A stretch of DNA of 42,869 nt from assembly GCA_903880855.1 (NCBI GenBank), contig CAIRQX010000068.1, positions 1 to 42,869 on the forward strand, read 5' to 3'. This DNA is from an uncultured Burkholderiales bacterium. Lineage in GTDB: Bacteria > Pseudomonadota > Gammaproteobacteria > Burkholderiales > Burkholderiaceae_C. This document shows positions 25,687-36,301 of the stretch, one piece after another (positions within the stretch are counted from its first letter, which is position 1; the number at the start of each line of letters is the position of its first letter). The notes beneath the pieces are model-generated. The model saw only the letters and a list, made by a program, of their open reading frames with translations, was not told where the DNA came from and searched no databases. Made by a program: the position numbers and the translations under genes.

Positions 25687-27294
25687 TTACATGCGGAAAA
25701 CACCAAAACGTGTGTCTTCAATAGGCGCATTCAAAGCAGCAGATAGTCCGAGCGCCAAAACACGGCGTGTGTCTGCTGGATCAATCACGCCGTCATCCCA
25801 CAAGCGGGCGCTGGCGTAATACGGGTGTGACTGATGGGAAAACTGGTCGAGCAAAGGTTGTTTGAATTTGGCTTCTTCTTCTTTGCTCCAAGTGCCGCCT
25901 TTGGCTTCAATGCCATCGCGGCGCACAGTGGCCAACACGCTGGCGGCTTGCTCGCCGCCCATTACGCAAATGCGTGCGTTAGGCCACATCCATAAAAAGC
26001 GCGGATTGAATGCACGGCCACACATGCCGTAGTTGCCTGCGCCGTAACTGCCACCAATGATGATGGTGAATTTAGGCACCTGCGCCGTTGCCACCGCAGT
26101 CACCATCTTGGCGCCATGACGCGCAATGCCTTCGTTTTCGTATTTGCGACCGACCATAAAGCCGGTGATGTTTTGTAAAAACACCAAGGGGATTTTGCGT
26201 TGACAACACAACTCAATAAAGTGCGCGCCCTTTTGCGCAGACTCGCTGAACAATACGCCGTTATTGGCAACGATGCCCACTGGCATACCCTCAATATGGG
26301 CGAACCCGCAAACCAAGGTGGCGCCAAAACGCGGTTTGAATTCATGCATTTCAGAACCGTCCACGATGCGGGCGATGATGTCGCGCACCTCATACGGTTT
26401 GCGCGTGTCTGCAGGGATCACGCTGTAAATTTCTTTCGCGCCATACAAGGGTGGCCGAGGCGAGACCAGCGCAGCGTGCATTTCTTTTTTACGGTTGAGT
26501 CGCGCGACGGCTTCACGCGCCAGCGCAATCGCATGCGCGTCGTTATCGGCCAAATGGTCTGCCACGCCCGATAAACGGGTGTGCACATCACCACCACCTA
26601 AGTCTTCGGCAGACACGATTTCACCAATCGCAGCTTTCACCAAGGGCGGGCCACCTAAAAATATAGTGCCTTGGTTTTTAACAATGATGGTCTCGTCGCT
26701 CATCGCGGGCACATAGGCGCCGCCAGCCGTGCAACTGCCCATCACCACCGCAATTTGCGACAGGCCTTGCGCGCTCATATTGGCTTGGTTGTAAAAGATG
26801 CGCCCAAAGTGGTCGCGGTCTGGAAACACATCGTCTTGGTTGGGCAGGTTGGCACCGCCCGAGTCCACCAAATAAATACATGGCAAATTATTTTGTTGTG
26901 CGATTTCTTGCGCACGCACATGCTTCTTGACGGTCATCGGATAGTAGGTGCCGCCTTTGACCGTCGCGTCATTACACACGATTAGGCAGTCGACGCCACT
27001 CACACGGCCAATACCCGTGATCACACCAGCGCCAGGCGCATCGCCGTTGTACATGGCGTATGCCGCCAAAGGACTCAGCTCTAAAAATGGCGTTCCAGGA
27101 TCCAGCAACATTTGCACACGGTCACGTGGGAGCAATTTGCCGCGACCTACATGCTTGGCACGTGCGGCCTCACCACCGCCATTGGCAACGCTTTGAATTT
27201 GCAAACGCAAATCGTCGACTGCCGCTTGCATAGCGGCAGCATTGGTTGCCGCCTCAGCGCTGCGCACCTGCACCTGTGTGTGAATCAATGACAT
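25687..27294 (-). CDS. liuB: 3-Methylcrotonyl-CoA carboxylase, carboxyltransferase beta subunit
   Basis: This 535-residue subunit transfers the carboxyl group from biotin to 3-methylcrotonyl-CoA. The carboxyltransferase halves are visible: [34 protein letters not shown] at the N terminus, the [18 protein letters not shown] block, and in the second half [26 protein letters not shown] and [22 protein letters not shown]. These are diagnostic of MCC beta rather than propionyl-CoA carboxylase. AGGATTCGC immediately precedes the ATG. The gene starts 8 bp after the thiolase stop. Confidence 0.96.
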   Translation of the reverse strand: MSLIHTQVQVRSAEAATNAAAMQAAVDDLRLQIQSVANGGGEAARAKHVGRGKLLPRDRVQMLLDPGTPFLELSPLAAYAMYNGDAPGAGVITGIGRVSGVDCLIVCNDATVKGGTYYPMTVKKHVRAQEIAQQNNLPCIYLVDSGGANLPNQDDVFPDRDHFGRIFYNQANMSAQGLSQIAVVMGSCTAGGAYVPAMSDETIIVKNQGTIFLGGPPLVKAAIGEIVSAEDLGGGDVHTRLSGVADHLADNDAHAIALAREAVARLNRKKEMHAALVSPRPPLYGAKEIYSVIPADTRKPYEVRDIIARIVDGSEMHEFKPRFGATLVCGFAHIEGMPVGIVANNGVLFSESAQKGAHFIELCCQRKIPLVFLQNITGFMVGRKYENEGIARHGAKMVTAVATAQVPKFTIIIGGSYGAGNYGMCGRAFNPRFLWMWPNARICVMGGEQAASVLATVRRDGIEAKGGTWSKEEEAKFKQPLLDQFSHQSHPYYASARLWDDGVIDPADTRRVLALGLSAALNAPIEDTRFGVFRM

Positions 27295-27302
27295 GCGAAT
27301 CC

Positions 27303-28496
27303 TTAAAGCAATTCAATCGCCATGGCCGTGCCTTCGCCGCCACCGATACACAAAGTGGCTAAACCTTTTTTGAGTCCACGCGCTTGTAACGCATGAATTA
27401 AGGTCACTAAGATGCGCGCACCCGACGCGCCGATGGGATGACCCAAGGCACAGGCGCCACCGTTCACATTCACTTTGTCATGTTGCACGTTGAGTTCTTT
27501 CATCAAAGCCATAGGTACTACGGCAAACGCCTCATTCACTTCCCACAGGTCTACGTCTTGTACTTGCCAACCTGCTTTGGCCAAAGCTTTTTGCGTAGCA
27601 CCTACCGGCGCAGTTGCAAACCACTCTGGGGCTTGGGCGTGGGTGGCGTGGCTGACGATACGTGCCACGGGCTTACAACCTAATTGGGTGGCTGTGCTTT
27701 GGCGCATTAGCACCATCGCAGCAGCACCGTCGTTGATAGATGAACTAGAAGCCGCAGTGATCGTGCCGTCTTTTTTAAACGCAGGTTTGAGGCTGGTGAT
27801 TTTGTCGAGTTTGACTTTGCCGGGGCCTTCGTCGATCGACACAATCGTCTCGCCAGCGCGGGTTTTGACGGTGACGGGGGCAATCTCTTTGGCAAAGCCA
27901 CCTGATGCAGTGGCGGCCTTGGCGCGCTCCACACTGGCTGTGGCGAAGGCGTCTTGCTCGGCACGGGTAAAGCTGTATTTGGCGGCGCAGTCTTCACCAA
28001 ACGTGCCCATGGAGCGTCCGACTTCGTAAGCGTCTTCCAAACCGTCGAGCATCATGTGGTCAAACACTTTGTCGTGGCCCATGCGGTATCCAGCACGGCC
28101 TTTCATTAGCAAGTAGGGCGCGTTGGTCATGCTCTCCATGCCACCAGCGACCAGCACATCGTGCGAGCCCGCTAACAACATATCGTGGGCGAACATCGCG
28201 GCGCGCATGCCTGAGCCACACATTTTTGACAAAGTGACTGCGCCAGCACTTTGGGGCAATCCCCCTTTGAATGCGGCTTGGCGAGCAGGCGCTTGGCCTT
28301 GGCCGGCCATCAAACAATTGCCAAATAAAACTTCGGTGACTAAGTCAGACGAAATACCAGAACGCTCTATTGCAGCGCGAATAGCCACGCCACCCAAATC
28401 GTGCGCAGACAGCGATGCGAAGTCCCCTTGAAAACTGCCCATCGGCGTGCGCGCCGCACTGACGATAACAACTGGATCTGAAGATGCATTGGACAT
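27303..28496 (-). CDS. Acetyl-CoA acetyltransferase (thiolase)
   Basis: This 397-residue thiolase condenses two acetyl-CoA or cleaves acetoacetyl-CoA. The nucleophilic cysteine lies in [11 protein letters not shown]. The second active-site block is [18 protein letters not shown] with the catalytic histidine, and the final [13 protein letters not shown] holds the general-acid cysteine. The ATG has AGGAG 8 bases upstream. In this operon it could process the acetoacetyl-CoA formed from leucine-derived acetoacetate. It is also compatible with polyhydroxybutyrate precursor synthesis, but no phb genes are nearby. Confidence 0.93.
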   Translation of the reverse strand: MSNASSDPVVIVSAARTPMGSFQGDFASLSAHDLGGVAIRAAIERSGISSDLVTEVLFGNCLMAGQGQAPARQAAFKGGLPQSAGAVTLSKMCGSGMRAAMFAHDMLLAGSHDVLVAGGMESMTNAPYLLMKGRAGYRMGHDKVFDHMMLDGLEDAYEVGRSMGTFGEDCAAKYSFTRAEQDAFATASVERAKAATASGGFAKEIAPVTVKTRAGETIVSIDEGPGKVKLDKITSLKPAFKKDGTITAASSSSINDGAAAMVLMRQSTATQLGCKPVARIVSHATHAQAPEWFATAPVGATQKALAKAGWQVQDVDLWEVNEAFAVVPMALMKELNVQHDKVNVNGGACALGHPIGASGARILVTLIHALQARGLKKGLATLCIGGGEGTAMAIELL

Positions 28497-28524
28497 ATGA
28501 GAGTCTCCTAAAACTTTTTATTAA

Positions 28525-29178
28525 TTACATGCCGCGCGGATAGCGCTTGAAGGCATTGCGAAATACGTTGACCACTTCATCGCTGTGGTTCATGGTGACA
28601 CCGAGGTCTTTGACCAATCCGTCGTGCACGCCATAGACCCAACCATGGACCGCGACTTTTTGGCCGCGTCCCCACGCGTCTTGCATGACGTTAGAAAGCG
28701 CCACATTGCCCACTTGTTCGATCACATTCATTTCACACATGGCGTTTTCTAACTCGGCTTGGGGCAAATGGTTCAGACGCTGGCGATGGCGCAAACGTAC
28801 GTCTTGCACATGGCGCAACCAGTTGTCTGCCAAACCAATGCGTGCTCCACGCGTGGCAGCGAGTACACCGCCACAACCGTAATGCCCGACCACCATGATG
28901 TGCTCAACCTTTAAGCAATCGACCGCGTACTGAATGACCGATAGCGCATTGAGGTCAGAGTGCACTACCACATTGGCAATATTGCGGTGCACAAATACTT
29001 CACCGGGTTCTAGGCCGGTAATTTGGTTGGCAGGCACCCGGCTGTCAGAACAACCGATCCACAAATATTTAGGCGTTTGTTGGTGCGTGAGGCCTGAGAA
29101 AAATCCCGGTTGTTCACGCTCCATGCGCGCGGCCCAGGCACGGTTGTTATCGAACAGATGTTGCAAGCTTGAAGTCAT
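28525..29178 (-). CDS. Beta-class carbonic anhydrase
   Basis: This 217-residue zinc enzyme interconverts CO2 and bicarbonate in the cytoplasm. The zinc ligands are C43 in IGCSDSRVP, H99 and C102 in GHYGCGG; the catalytic D45-R47 dyad is intact. VFVHRNIANVV and the C-terminal VHGWVYGVHDG also fit the family. It lies between the isovaleryl-CoA dehydrogenase and thiolase genes, in the same orientation. The likely role here is to supply bicarbonate to the biotin carboxylase encoded downstream. That role is inferred from position. Confidence 0.95.
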   Translation of the reverse strand: MTSSLQHLFDNNRAWAARMEREQPGFFSGLTHQQTPKYLWIGCSDSRVPANQITGLEPGEVFVHRNIANVVVHSDLNALSVIQYAVDCLKVEHIMVVGHYGCGGVLAATRGARIGLADNWLRHVQDVRLRHRQRLNHLPQAELENAMCEMNVIEQVGNVALSNVMQDAWGRGQKVAVHGWVYGVHDGLVKDLGVTMNHSDEVVNVFRNAFKRYPRGM

Positions 29179-29239
29179 TCGTTAGATCTTTCAGGTTTGT
29201 AAAAGCATCACGGGTTTAAGAAAGCCTACTTTTGGATGG

Positions 29240-30421
29240 TTACAGCGTTTCAGCAAACAGCTCACGGCCAATCAACATGCGGCGTATTTCACTGGTGCCT
29301 GCGCCAATCTCATAGAGCTTGGCATCGCGCCACAAACGTCCGAGCGGGTATTCGTTGATGTAACCATTGCCGCCAAAAATTTGTACGCCTTCGCCCGCCA
29401 TCCACGTGGCTTTTTCAGCGGTCCACAAAATCACACTCGCGCAGTCTTTACGCACTTGGCGCACATGCTCCGCACCCAACATATCGAGGTTTTTGGCAAC
29501 GGTATAGGCAAACGAGCGTCCTGCTTGCAGCACGGTATACATATCTGCCACTTTGCCTTGTATGAGTTGGAACTCGCCAATGCTCTGGCCAAACTGTTTG
29601 CGGTCATGGATATAAGGAATGACGTTGTCCATCACCGACTGCATGATGCCCAAAGGTCCGCCGCTCAACACCGCACGTTCGTAGTCGAGGCCGCTCATCA
29701 ACACTTTGGCACCGTTGTTCAAGCCGCCCAAGATGTGGCTTTCAGGCACTTCGACGTTGTGGAACACCAATTCGCCTGTATGGCTACCGCGCATGCCCAG
29801 CTTGTCGAGCTTTTGTGCGACGCTGAAACCCTGCATGCCTTTTTCAATCAAGAAAGCTGTGACGCCACGGGCGCCGAGTTCAGGTTCGGTTTTGGCATAG
29901 ACCACCAAGGTGTCAGCATCAGGGCCGTTGGTAATCCACATCTTGCTGCCATTGAGGACGTAGTAGCCACCTTTGTCTTGGGCTTTGAGTTGCATGCTGA
30001 TGACATCGCTGCCGGCATTGGGTTCAGACATCGCCAAGGCGCCTACATGTTCGCCGCTAATGAGTTTGGGCAAATATTTTTGACGTTGCGCGTCAGTGCC
30101 GTTGCGTTTGATTTGGTTCACACACAAATTGCTGTGCGCGCCATAGCTCAAGCCGACGCTGGCAGAAGCGCGCGAGATTTCTTCCATCGCCACCATATGG
30201 GCCAAGTAGCCCATATTGGCGCCGCCAAATTCTTCGCCGACGGTAATGCCCAACACGCCTAAGTCGCCCATCTTGCGCCAGAGGTCCATGGGGAATTGGT
30301 CGTTGCGGTCGATTTCGGCCGCGCGGGGCGCAATCTCGGTTTGCGCGAACTCGCGTACCGCATCGCGCAGGGCGTCGATGTCTTCGCCGAGTTGGAAATT
30401 GAGTCCTGGCAAATTGTTCAT
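29240..30421 (-). CDS. liuA: Isovaleryl-CoA dehydrogenase
   Basis: This 393-residue flavoenzyme oxidises isovaleryl-CoA to 3-methylcrotonyl-CoA in leucine breakdown. The segment [20 protein letters not shown] contains the glutamate (near residue 246) that is the catalytic base specific to isovaleryl-CoA dehydrogenases. [29 protein letters not shown] and the final [20 protein letters not shown] also match. AGGAG precedes the ATG. The start overlaps the liuR stop by four bases (30418-30421), so it is the first enzyme gene of the operon. Confidence 0.97.
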   Translation of the reverse strand: MNNLPGLNFQLGEDIDALRDAVREFAQTEIAPRAAEIDRNDQFPMDLWRKMGDLGVLGITVGEEFGGANMGYLAHMVAMEEISRASASVGLSYGAHSNLCVNQIKRNGTDAQRQKYLPKLISGEHVGALAMSEPNAGSDVISMQLKAQDKGGYYVLNGSKMWITNGPDADTLVVYAKTEPELGARGVTAFLIEKGMQGFSVAQKLDKLGMRGSHTGELVFHNVEVPESHILGGLNNGAKVLMSGLDYERAVLSGGPLGIMQSVMDNVIPYIHDRKQFGQSIGEFQLIQGKVADMYTVLQAGRSFAYTVAKNLDMLGAEHVRQVRKDCASVILWTAEKATWMAGEGVQIFGGNGYINEYPLGRLWRDAKLYEIGAGTSEIRRMLIGRELFAETL

Positions 30422-30828
30422 GGTTTGGCTCCTTTGGTCTTGCCGCCCTGCTTGCTTAGCAGTGAGCGCGCCTCTTTTTCATGGGATTTGACTTCTTCTA
30501 AGTTGGCTTGTAACTCAGCCATTTGGGCTTCGAGTTGGCACTTGTGGTCAGCCAAGACGACCAAGAACTTTTCGAGTTGCGGTCCGGTGTCGCGCGGGCT
30601 GTCGTACATGTCGATCAGATCTTTGGCCTCGGTCAAGGAGAGCCCAAGGCGCTTGGCGCGTAAGGTGAGTTTGAGGCGGGTACGGTCTCTACCAGAATAC
30701 ACGCGGTTGCGACCCGCAGGGCCCGAGCGCTCGGGCTGCAAAAGCCCCATGTCCTCATAAAAACGGATCGCGCGGGTGGTGAGATCGAACTCGCGCGCTA
30801 GGTCGCTGATGGAGTAAAGGGTGGCCAT
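30418..30828 (-). CDS. liuR: MerR-family regulator of the leucine degradation operon
   Basis: This 136-residue regulator has the MerR winged-helix domain at the N terminus: [32 protein letters not shown], followed by [27 protein letters not shown] helical, probably coiled-coil region from about residue 90 would form the dimer, with a short lysine-rich tail. LiuR-type proteins control branched-chain amino acid catabolism in proteobacteria. It is first in the operon, overlaps liuA by ATGA, and sits directly behind a promoter with a 16-bp palindrome, so autoregulation is likely. The ATG lies only 12 bp from the -10 element and has no clear ribosome-binding site. Confidence 0.92.
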   Translation of the reverse strand: MATLYSISDLAREFDLTTRAIRFYEDMGLLQPERSGPAGRNRVYSGRDRTRLKLTLRAKRLGLSLTEAKDLIDMYDSPRDTGPQLEKFLVVLADHKCQLEAQMAELQANLEEVKSHEKEARSLLSKQGGKTKGAKP

Positions 30829-30840
30829 AAGTGCTTGACG

Positions 30841-30869
30841 TTTTTAGTTTACGTTTACGTAAACGTCAA
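30841..30869 (-). promoter_or_regulatory. liu operon promoter with LiuR-type palindromic operator
   Basis: On the minus strand TTGACG (30864-30869) and TAAAAA (30841-30846) are 17 bp apart. The perfect palindrome ACGTTTACGTAAACGT (30851-30866) fills most of the spacer and touches the -35. A dyad in the spacer is the usual arrangement for MerR-type regulators, and the sequence resembles predicted LiuR sites. Transcription would start about 7 nt before the liuR start codon. Confidence 0.8.
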
Positions 30870-30898
30870 TTATGACGGCAAATTCCCGAAGCGTGAAA

Positions 30899-31822
30899 TT
30901 AGCCCCACGGCGCCAGCGGCTCATCCCGCAAAACGCGGCGGCGCTCGGGGTAGTCAGGCATCACACTTTTCACGGTGTCCCAGAACTGCGGGCTGTGGTC
31001 CATCACCTTCAAGTGGCTGAGTTCGTGGGCGACGACGTAGTCGATCACGTCCAACTTGTGGTGGATCAACCGCCAATTTAGGCGGATCGCCCCGTCTGCC
31101 GAAGCCGTGCCCCAACGCGTGGACGCACTGCTGAGCGACAAGCGCTTCCAAGCCACGCCTAAGCGTGGCGCATAGTAATCCAGGCGTTCAGCGAATAGTT
31201 CTTTGGCGCGGCGCATCAGCCAGGCTTGGGTTGCATCGCGGATTTGCTCTGGGCTTGCGGTTATGGGGAGACCTATGCGTAAAACAAAAATTGCGGGGCT
31301 TTCGCTTCCCAACGTTTCAAGTTGCGCGCTATTTTTCTTAAGCGCCGCCGAGGAGTCGAGCACTACTTGCAAAGATGCACCTAGGTAGCGCAACACCACA
31401 CCATCACGCCATTGGATGCGGGCTTCGCCCAAGCGGCGTTGGTGCTCTTGCATTTCAACCAGCTTGCGCACGATCCAATCGGCCTTCTCGTGCAAAGTAG
31501 ATTCGATCTCGCCGACTGTCACCCACCGTGGTGCGCTGACCTCTAGCCCATCAGGGCCAATGACCATTCCAATCGTTCGTCGCTTAGCGCGGCGAAAGGC
31601 ATAAGCTACATCGCAAGTGGCTAAAGCGATGCGCCGACTCGCGCGTGGATGGGCAAACTGCGCAGGGGAAAGAGACTGAGACAGCGGCCTAGCCGGGCGC
31701 TCAGGATTAGAAAGGGGACCACTGCTTTTCAGTAGCGTTTCGCTAGAAAGTCCACCTTGAGCAGCACCAGTCGACGGCGTCACATCGAAGAGATCCAGCA
31801 CACGTTGAATGAACTGACCCAT
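30899..31822 (-). CDS. YgjP-like (DUF45/M48) zinc metallopeptidase family protein
   Basis: This 307-residue protein has the YgjP-type C-terminal domain: YVVAHELSHLKVMDHSPQFWDTV with the zinc-binding HELSH near residues 264-268, a third histidine in DHSPQFW, then MPDYPERRRVL. The central part includes VAWKRLSLSSASTRWGTASADGAIRLNWRLI, also typical. The N-terminal 60 residues are Ser/Pro-rich and not conserved. The ATG at 31822 has GAGG 9 bases upstream and is preferred to an in-frame TTG three codons earlier. It is the last gene of the corC-to-plsC group, 11 bp after plsC. The cellular substrate of this family is not known. Confidence 0.87.
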   Translation of the reverse strand: MGQFIQRVLDLFDVTPSTGAAQGGLSSETLLKSSGPLSNPERPARPLSQSLSPAQFAHPRASRRIALATCDVAYAFRRAKRRTIGMVIGPDGLEVSAPRWVTVGEIESTLHEKADWIVRKLVEMQEHQRRLGEARIQWRDGVVLRYLGASLQVVLDSSAALKKNSAQLETLGSESPAIFVLRIGLPITASPEQIRDATQAWLMRRAKELFAERLDYYAPRLGVAWKRLSLSSASTRWGTASADGAIRLNWRLIHHKLDVIDYVVAHELSHLKVMDHSPQFWDTVKSVMPDYPERRRVLRDEPLAPWG

Positions 31823-31833
31823 GTGTCGCAACC

Positions 31834-32595
31834 TCAGGCGCTTGTTAAGACAGGTTCGGCATAGGCCTCTGGATCAAGCCTATGCATTTCCGATTCAATC
31901 CACTGCTCGACTTGCTTGGTAAGTTCGTCCGCCTCGCGCCCAATGCTAGGGATGGGTGCGCCGATAGACACTTCCACCACGCCCGGGTATTTGATGAAGG
32001 CTTTGCGCGGCCAGCACGTTGCGGACGTCACCGCAATCGGAATGACGGGGGCGCCTGTTGCAATAGCAAGCCTTGCCCCGCCACTTTTGTAAACGCCACG
32101 TTGCCCACGCGGAATGCGGGTGCCCTCAGGAAACATGATGACCCACACGCCTTTTTCTAACAAAGCCTTGCCTTTCTCAACGACTTTGGCAAAGGCTTTG
32201 GCGCGTTGCGATCTGTCAATGTGCACCATGTCGAGCAAGCCAATCGCCCAGCCAAAAAATGGCACGTAGAGCAATTCACGCTTGAACACATAAGCCAAAG
32301 GGTGGGGCATGATGGCTGGCATCAAAAATGTCTCATAGGTCGACTGGTGTTTGACCAACAAAATCGCAGGACTGGTTTGACCCGCGGGTAGATTCTCAAA
32401 TCCTTGGGTTCGGTATTCGATACCTAATATGACACGCGCAGCTTGGATGCTTAACCACAACCAAAACTGCGCAACCTTGTACCGCGCCGCAGCGCCAACA
32501 CCCACAGCAGCACTCAACACAATCAACAGCGCACAAGGAACAATGCTGAGGGCCATCACAGCCATGTGTAGCACCGAACGCAAAAAAGCGATCAT
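31834..32595 (-). CDS. plsC: 1-Acyl-sn-glycerol-3-phosphate acyltransferase
   Basis: This 253-residue inner-membrane enzyme acylates lysophosphatidic acid to phosphatidic acid. A hydrophobic N-terminal segment (about 8-36) anchors it. The substrate motif FPEGTR is at 155-160. The catalytic motif, usually NHxxxxD, reads KHQSTYE with H83 and E88, so glutamate replaces aspartate. LLYVPFFGWAIGLLDMVHIDR and VPVIPIAV-like APVIPIAV also fit PlsC. The start overlaps the gmhB stop by four bases. It belongs to the envelope gene run corC-lnt-glyQS-gmhB-plsC. Confidence 0.94.
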   Translation of the reverse strand: MIAFLRSVLHMAVMALSIVPCALLIVLSAAVGVGAAARYKVAQFWLWLSIQAARVILGIEYRTQGFENLPAGQTSPAILLVKHQSTYETFLMPAIMPHPLAYVFKRELLYVPFFGWAIGLLDMVHIDRSQRAKAFAKVVEKGKALLEKGVWVIMFPEGTRIPRGQRGVYKSGGARLAIATGAPVIPIAVTSATCWPRKAFIKYPGVVEVSIGAPIPSIGREADELTKQVEQWIESEMHRLDPEAYAEPVLTSA

Positions 32596-33212
32596 GCGGA
32601 GCTACCAGCGCTGTGCGAAGTTTGCGTAGCTTTAGCGCTGGATTTAGCTGCCGCTTGGGTTTTGAGAAGTAGCCAATCTACGAACGCAGAGAGGTCTACA
32701 TGCGCCTGCGTATTGGCAGGGAAATCTTTTGGTAAATTACTTTGGCCTTTGTATTGCGCACCCTTGCCCGTCATCACCAAGTGCGGCTCGCAACCCACTG
32801 CGATGGCGGCTTGTAAATCGCGCAAATGGTCGCCCACAGCGGGTACGCCCTTGAGGTCCATGCCGTAGCGTTCGCCGATTTGCTCGAACAAACCTGAAGC
32901 AGGTTTACGGCAGCTGCAGTTCTCATCGGGGCTATGTGGACAGAAAAACACCGCGTCCACACGCCCACCCACAGCGCCTAGCATTTTGTGCATCTTGGCG
33001 TGCATGGCATTGAGCGCGGCGACATCAAATAAGCCGCGGCCTAAGCCCGATTGGTTAGACGCGACCACCACATGCCAACCTGCGTGGTTCAGACGCGCAA
33101 TCGCTTCGAGCGCACCGGGCATGGGAGTCCACTCTTGTGCCGTTTTGACATATTCGTCGCTGTCGTGGTTGATAGTGCCGTCGCGGTCGAGGATGACGAG
33201 TTTGGTGATCAT
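32592..33212 (-). CDS. gmhB: D-glycero-beta-D-manno-heptose-1,7-bisphosphate 7-phosphatase
   Basis: This 206-residue HAD phosphatase acts in the ADP-heptose pathway for lipopolysaccharide core. The nucleophile pair is D9 and D11 in LDRDGTIN. The structural zinc site C91, H93, C99 and C101 (CPHSPDENCSC) separates GmhB from other HAD enzymes. VVASNQSGLGRG and VGDHLRDLQAA are the remaining HAD motifs. The C terminus carries about 20 extra Ala/Ser/Lys residues of low complexity. It starts 10 bp after glyS and overlaps plsC by four bases. Confidence 0.95.
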   Translation of the reverse strand: MITKLVILDRDGTINHDSDEYVKTAQEWTPMPGALEAIARLNHAGWHVVVASNQSGLGRGLFDVAALNAMHAKMHKMLGAVGGRVDAVFFCPHSPDENCSCRKPASGLFEQIGERYGMDLKGVPAVGDHLRDLQAAIAVGCEPHLVMTGKGAQYKGQSNLPKDFPANTQAHVDLSAFVDWLLLKTQAAAKSSAKATQTSHSAGSSA

Positions 33213-33222
33213 GTGTGATGCC

Positions 33223-35358
33223 TCAAACTGCCAAGCACGCCAAATCGGCCACTTGGTTCATCGCCACATGCAACTGCTTGAGTAAGCGCTGGCGGTTATG
33301 ACGCAGCGCAAGGTCTTCGGCATTGACCATCACGTCGTCGAAGAAAGCATCTACCGGTGTGCGCAAGGCAGACAGGGTTTGCAAAGACGCGGTGTAGTCG
33401 CCAGCCACCCATTGCTTATGTGCCTCAGGTGTTAAACGTTGCATAGTTTTGAACAGCGCTTTTTCTGCGGCTTCGGCAAGCAAGCTTTCGTTGACATCGC
33501 CTTGTACATCGTCGGCTTTTTTCAAGATGTTGCCAATGCGTTTGTTGGCGGCAGCCAGGGCTTGGCTTTCAGGCAATGTGGCAAAAGCACGCACGGCCTG
33601 CAGGCGACGCGTGATGTCAGAGAGTTCTTGTGGACGCAGGGCCAAGACGGCTTCGACTTCTTGTGCCGAGAAGCCTTGTTCGCGCAAACTGGCCGACAAG
33701 CGGTCGTAGAAAAACGCAGTTAACTGTGTATGTGGATCCGTGATCGCGCTACCAAATACCGCAACGGTTTGGCCAATGATGTCCGACAGCGACAAGGTGA
33801 GTGAAGATTCGCGCAACATGCGAATCACGCCTAAAGCATGGCGGCGCAAAGCAAAGGGGTCTTTGTCACCCGTTGGCAAATTGCCTATGCCGAACATCCC
33901 CACCAAGGTTTCGAGTTTGTCCGCCATAGCGACTACTAAACCAACCGTATTGCGCGGCAAGTCGTCACCGGCGAAGCGCGGTTTGTAATGGTCTTCAATT
34001 GCCTCGGCGATGTTTGCGTGCAGCCCATCGTTGCGCGCGTAGTAACCGCCCATGATGCCTTGTAACTCTGGAAATTCACCCACCATGTCGGTGAGCAAAT
34101 CGGCCTTGGCCAATTGCGCCGCGGTATCTACCGCATGCAAAAACGTGGCGTCGTCCCCTTTGTGCATCAAACCAGCAATAGCTTTGGCGATGGCGCTTAC
34201 GCGTTGGGTTCGCTCAGCTTGTGTGCCAAGTTTGTTGTGATAGACCACATTGGCCAAGCCTTTGGCGCGGATCGCCATGGATTTTTTGCGGTCTTGGTCA
34301 AAGAAAAATTTGGCGTCTGCCAAACGTGGGCGCACCACGCGTTCGTTGCCGCCAATCACTGCGCTGGCGTCATCAGGCGTGATGTTGCTGACCACCAAAA
34401 ACTGGTTGCTTAACTTACCCTGCACGTCGAGCAAAGGAAAGTATTTTTGGTTGGCCTTCATGGTGAGGATCAAACACTCGGGCGGGACGTCTAAGAATTC
34501 TTTTTCGAACATGCAGCTAAGCACATTGGGGCGCTCGACCAAGGCGGTGACTTCGTCTAACAAAGCGCTGTCTTCGATAGCGCGCACGCCGCCGCCGATC
34601 TTGGCTGCTACGGCCGCGAGTTGGCGCGTGATGTCATCACGTCGCTCAGTAAAGCTTGCGATCACAGCGCCTTCGGATTTCAGTTGTTCAGCGTAGGTGT
34701 CGGCGCTTTTGAAAACTACAGGCGAAACCTTGGCTTCAAAGCGATGACCTTGGGTGCTGTTGCCCGCTTGCAAACCGAGTGCCGTCACTGGCACGATGGT
34801 GCTTCCATGCAGCGCCACCAATCCGTGGGCGGGGCGAACGAACTGCACGCTGCTCCAACCTGGAAGTTCGCAGTCTTTTTCTAACTGGTAGGTCATCACT
34901 TTAGGAATGGGCAACTTGGCGATCGCTTCGTCCAAAGCTTTTTGCAAACCAACTGACAAGGTCGCGCCTTTGACTTGGCTGTCGTAGAACAGCACCAATG
35001 TATCTTTTCCAGGTTCTGGCGATTTACGCAGTTGCGCTACAGCGTCGGCGCCAGCACCAAGTGCTTGGAGTTTTTTCAGCAAGGCGGGTGTTGCGTTACC
35101 GCTGGCGTCTAAACCCACCGCAACTGGCATCAGCTTTTGCTCAACTTGGCGATCAGGTGCTTGTGCAATAACGGCGCTCATGTGCGCAGCCAAACGGCGC
35201 GGCGTAGCGTAAGACGTCACGACAGAGTTGTCACTCAGCAAACCCTGCGCACGCAGCTGCTCAGACAAAACCTCTGAAAAGGCGTTGCCCAATTTTTGTA
35301 AGGCTTTGGGCGGGAGTTCTTCAACAAATAGCTCAACGAGCAGGCTTTGGGTGGTCAT
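33223..35358 (-). CDS. glyS: Glycyl-tRNA synthetase beta subunit
   Basis: This 711-residue subunit works with GlyQ in the bacterial alpha2-beta2 glycyl-tRNA synthetase and carries tRNA recognition. Family segments include [19 protein letters not shown] at the N terminus, [28 protein letters not shown], and [33 protein letters not shown] in the HD-like part. The C-terminal anticodon-binding region ends at [21 protein letters not shown]. The start overlaps the glyQ stop by ATGA, giving coupled synthesis of both subunits. Length is near the usual 690. Confidence 0.98.
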   Translation of the reverse strand: MTTQSLLVELFVEELPPKALQKLGNAFSEVLSEQLRAQGLLSDNSVVTSYATPRRLAAHMSAVIAQAPDRQVEQKLMPVAVGLDASGNATPALLKKLQALGAGADAVAQLRKSPEPGKDTLVLFYDSQVKGATLSVGLQKALDEAIAKLPIPKVMTYQLEKDCELPGWSSVQFVRPAHGLVALHGSTIVPVTALGLQAGNSTQGHRFEAKVSPVVFKSADTYAEQLKSEGAVIASFTERRDDITRQLAAVAAKIGGGVRAIEDSALLDEVTALVERPNVLSCMFEKEFLDVPPECLILTMKANQKYFPLLDVQGKLSNQFLVVSNITPDDASAVIGGNERVVRPRLADAKFFFDQDRKKSMAIRAKGLANVVYHNKLGTQAERTQRVSAIAKAIAGLMHKGDDATFLHAVDTAAQLAKADLLTDMVGEFPELQGIMGGYYARNDGLHANIAEAIEDHYKPRFAGDDLPRNTVGLVVAMADKLETLVGMFGIGNLPTGDKDPFALRRHALGVIRMLRESSLTLSLSDIIGQTVAVFGSAITDPHTQLTAFFYDRLSASLREQGFSAQEVEAVLALRPQELSDITRRLQAVRAFATLPESQALAAANKRIGNILKKADDVQGDVNESLLAEAAEKALFKTMQRLTPEAHKQWVAGDYTASLQTLSALRTPVDAFFDDVMVNAEDLALRHNRQRLLKQLHVAMNQVADLACLAV

Positions 35359-36269
35359 TGTGTGGCTGCTGTTTTGGGTGCGATTTGATCCACCCAGGCG
35401 CGTGGCGCCATGGGGAAGCCTAAGCGTTCGCGGCTGTCGTAATAACTTTGGGCAACCGCACGCGCGAGGTTGCGAATGCGGCCAATGTAGGCGGCACGCT
35501 CGGTCACGCTGATAGCGCCTCGTGCGTCAAGCAAGTTAAATGTGTGGGCGGCTTTGAGCACCTGTTCGTAAGCAGGCAAGGCAAGTTGCTCGGTCATCAA
35601 ATGCTGCGCTTGCTTTTCATGGGCACCAAATGCTTGGAATAAAAATGCTGCGTCGCAGTGTTCGAAGTTGTAGGTCGATTGCTCTATTTCGTTTTGCTTG
35701 TAGACATCGCCGTAACTCAAGCCCTCGGTCCACGTTAGGTTGTAGACGTTGTCGACACCTTGCAAATACATGGCGAGGCGTTCGAGGCCGTAGGTGATCT
35801 CACCGGTAATGGGTTTGCAGTTGATACCACCGACTTGTTGGAAATAGGTGAACTGCGTCACCTCCATGCCGTTCAACCAGACTTCCCAGCCCAGGCCCCA
35901 GGCGCCAAGCGTGGGGTTTTCCCAATCGTCTTCTACAAAGCGGATGTCGTTTTTTTTGAGATCGAAGCCCAATGCTTCTAGGGAACCTAAATACAACTCC
36001 AAGATGTTGCTGGGCGCTGGCTTCAAGACAACTTGGTATTGGTAATAGTGCTGCAAGCGGTTGGGGTTTTCGCCATAGCGGCCGTCCTTGGGACGACGGC
36101 TCGGTTGCACATATGCGGCCTTCCAAGGTTCTGGGCCTAAAGCGCGCAAAAAAGTGGCGGTATGCGAGGTGCCGGCGCCTACTTCCATATCGATGGGTTG
36201 CAATAAAGCGCAACCATGTTCACCCCAATAAGACTGGAGTTTGAGAATAATTTGTTGGAAAGTCAGCAT
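35355..36269 (-). CDS. glyQ: Glycyl-tRNA synthetase alpha subunit
   Basis: This 304-residue catalytic subunit joins glycine to tRNA-Gly in the alpha2-beta2 enzyme. The sequence opens [36 protein letters not shown]-like and continues with [32 protein letters not shown], the class II core. [22 protein letters not shown] and [15 protein letters not shown] follow, all diagnostic. The gene precedes glyS with a four-base overlap and follows lnt after 32 bp. There is no sign of an upstream T-box, which is not expected in this group. Confidence 0.98.
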   Translation of the reverse strand: MLTFQQIILKLQSYWGEHGCALLQPIDMEVGAGTSHTATFLRALGPEPWKAAYVQPSRRPKDGRYGENPNRLQHYYQYQVVLKPAPSNILELYLGSLEALGFDLKKNDIRFVEDDWENPTLGAWGLGWEVWLNGMEVTQFTYFQQVGGINCKPITGEITYGLERLAMYLQGVDNVYNLTWTEGLSYGDVYKQNEIEQSTYNFEHCDAAFLFQAFGAHEKQAQHLMTEQLALPAYEQVLKAAHTFNLLDARGAISVTERAAYIGRIRNLARAVAQSYYDSRERLGFPMAPRAWVDQIAPKTAATQ

Positions 36270-36301
36270 GGAACCTAGCGGCGTGTATTTTTGTGTGAAT
36301 T

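Noticed and set aside
29381-30262. Long plus-strand open frame of 293 codons opposite liuA
   Set aside because: It lies wholly within isovaleryl-CoA dehydrogenase, has no recognisable domain and no ribosome-binding site, and reflects codon bias of the real gene.
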